Assembly (NCBI GenBank): GCA_007118555.1
Contig: SKRJ01000351.1
Coordinates: forward strand, 1 to 6,532
Origin: Anaerolineae bacterium
GTDB lineage: Bacteria; Chloroflexota; Anaerolineae; UBA1429
DNA length: 6,532 nucleotides
Reading direction: 5' to 3'
Notes under the pieces: model-generated
What the model saw: the letters and a program-made list of their open reading frames with translations, nothing else
Told to the model about the DNA's origin: nothing
The model's database searches: none
Translations under genes and position numbers: made by a program
Part shown: one piece after another, positions 5,393-6,532 of the stretch
Layout of the letters: each line of letters opens with the position of its first letter
Numbering within the stretch: the stretch's first letter is position 1

Positions 5393-6532
5393 TCACCGCG
5401 TCATGGGCAGATGTACCAAACGGACCCGGTGTGCAACATGCAGGGTGACCGCAAGCGTCTCGCTTGCCGGGTTGCCTTGCGGGGCATCGGCGGTGATTCG
5501 GATCTCGGCTCGATAGGTGCCAGGGCCAACGGCTCCGGGATCGATGCTGAGCGAGAGGCGATCGCCGCTCGTGCCGCTCTGCCGGGTAAGGTTCAGCCAC
5601 TTGGGCTGGGAGGGCGAAATTGTGGCGGTCCAGTTGAACGACTTGCCATTGTTGCTCTCTACGCCGACATTGTACGTCCGGGAAGGCAGGGTGGGATCGG
5701 CCACTTGGGTCACCGAATCCGTTGTCAACCGGATTTCGACCCCGCCAAACAGATCCTGTAGCGTACGGTCGTGCCGTCCGACAAAGGCGTTGTTGTACTC
5801 CCACCGATTGTTCCAATAGTCCCTGCTCAGCCACAAGGCCATCCCCGAGTGGCTGGGATGGGTGTGTCGCTCGATCGTTTCGGGATTAAAGTTCCAGTAG
5901 GTCTCATACGCTTGGCCCAGGGTCATGCCGCCAAACAGGTGGCGCACAAATGTCTGAAAGGCGTCTCCGAGCCAGTTGGCATAGTAGCCGGCGGCTCCCT
6001 TGTCGAGAAAAGCGCTCGAATACTGGGCGACGCGGCGATAGGCCTCGCCGCTGTCGATGGGCGGGTTGTCTATGCTAGAGGAACCCGCCGAAAAGCAGGC
6101 ATAGATCATGACGATCGCATTGGGGGCCAGGTCAAGATCGGCCCGAATACGATCCGCCGACACCAGATTGTCCTTGAGGGCCAGGCCTCCCACCGTGGGG
6201 TGAGGCATGTCACTCCAGGCGATGCCGTGGCCACGATAGAGGAGAAAATGTGCGCCCCTGGCCGCGGCAACGATCTGCCCCCAGTCATTGCTTGGGGTGT
6301 AAAAGCGATGCACGGTGACACCATGGGCCTCCAACTCTCGCGCCGCCAACTCCATGTTGTCCTTTTCTCGATTGGTCCAGGGGCCATGATCGCCGTCGAT
6401 GGGCCCTACGATCAGCACCGCCTTGAGGCCTGGGATCTGCACGGATTGGGCCTCGAGAGCGGGCTCTTGGGCGGGCGAGATTTCCACTTGGGAGGGGGCG
6501 ACGGGGAGATCGTGGGGCGCAATGGGGAGGGC
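5393..6532 (-). CDS. Caspase-fold (clan CD) peptidase-like protein with C-terminal BACON-like domain, N-terminus outside window
   Basis: The last 379 residues are visible; the frame is open to the right edge. Residues 1-34 are a Pro/Ala-rich linker. Residues 37-240 look like a caspase/CHAT/gingipain-type domain. A strand A-V-L-I-V-G (38-43) opens it. The strand F-L-L-Y-R-G-H-G (96-103) carries the candidate catalytic H102. The strand V-M-I-Y-A-C-F-S-A-G (141-150) carries the candidate nucleophile C146. Then come G-A-A-G-Y-Y-A-N-W (179-187) and F-G-G-M-T-L-G-Q-A-Y (200-209), which match the A-G-A and G-x-S/T-L-x-x-A-y pattern of CHAT-like folds. Residues 286-366 resemble a BACON/Ig-like domain, with W-L-N-L near 312-315, S-G near 319-320, and G-T-Y-R-A-E-I-R-I-T (338-347) before a final beta strand. 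The usual role is proteolysis outside the cell or adhesion through the BACON-like part. A signal peptide would lie beyond the edge. A GTG at 6487 lacks a ribosome binding site and is not believed to be the start. Confidence 0.75.
   Translation of the reverse strand, partial: ALPIAPHDLPVAPSQVEISPAQEPALEAQSVQIPGLKAVLIVGPIDGDHGPWTNREKDNMELAARELEAHGVTVHRFYTPSNDWGQIVAAARGAHFLLYRGHGIAWSDMPHPTVGGLALKDNLVSADRIRADLDLAPNAIVMIYACFSAGSSSIDNPPIDSGEAYRRVAQYSSAFLDKGAAGYYANWLGDAFQTFVRHLFGGMTLGQAYETYWNFNPETIERHTHPSHSGMALWLSRDYWNNRWEYNNAFVGRHDRTLQDLFGGVEIRLTTDSVTQVADPTLPSRTYNVGVESNNGKSFNWTATISPSQPKWLNLTRQSGTSGDRLSLSIDPGAVGPGTYRAEIRITADAPQGNPASETLAVTLHVAHRVRLVHLPMTR

Noticed and set aside
6485..6487. GTG as the start of the caspase-like protein
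   Set aside because: Sequence before it is C-rich with no ribosome binding site, no signal peptide follows, and the frame is open to the window edge, so the gene most likely begins outside.

Overview
The window is bacterial, GC-rich, and densely coded entirely on the minus strand. It reads best as a fragment from a Chloroflexota-like (Anaerolineae/Chloroflexia-type) genome. This placement is an inference from a lipoprotein ending in a P-T-P-T-P tail, sugar-type solute-binding domains, a secreted caspase-fold protein with a BACON-like domain, and a small stand-alone RRM protein. No rRNA or other marker gene confirms it.

Reading in the direction of transcription (high to low coordinates), there are three transcription units. 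(1) 6532-5393 is the 3' part of a probably exported protein. It has a clan CD (caspase/CHAT/gingipain-like) cysteine peptidase-like domain with a visible His/Cys pair, followed by a BACON-like Ig-fold domain. A strong hairpin terminator follows at 5264-5297. (2) 5246-4748 is a single-gene unit for a 96-residue RNA-binding protein with one RRM. It has a candidate promoter, a leader of about 130 nt carrying an intrinsic-terminator-like hairpin (possible attenuator), and a terminator after the gene. (3) 4671-1 is a three-gene unit. It starts at an extended -10 promoter and encodes a lipoprotein made of two tandem solute-binding domains, an MscS-family mechanosensitive channel, and a dynamin/YfjP-like P-loop GTPase that runs off the left edge.

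Unit 3 is the most unusual part. A duplicated extracellular solute-binding protein is normally paired with ABC permeases, but here it is followed after 36 nt by a mechanosensitive channel and then by a large GTPase with a degenerate G4 motif. A possible reading is a membrane-stress or solute-release module: extracellular ligand sensing, a tension-gated channel, and a membrane-associated GTPase. That functional link is inference from gene order only.

No tRNA, rRNA, CRISPR array, insertion sequence or attachment site was seen. The two longer non-coding stretches (4577-4791 and 5083-5392) are occupied by promoters, hairpins and terminators described below.
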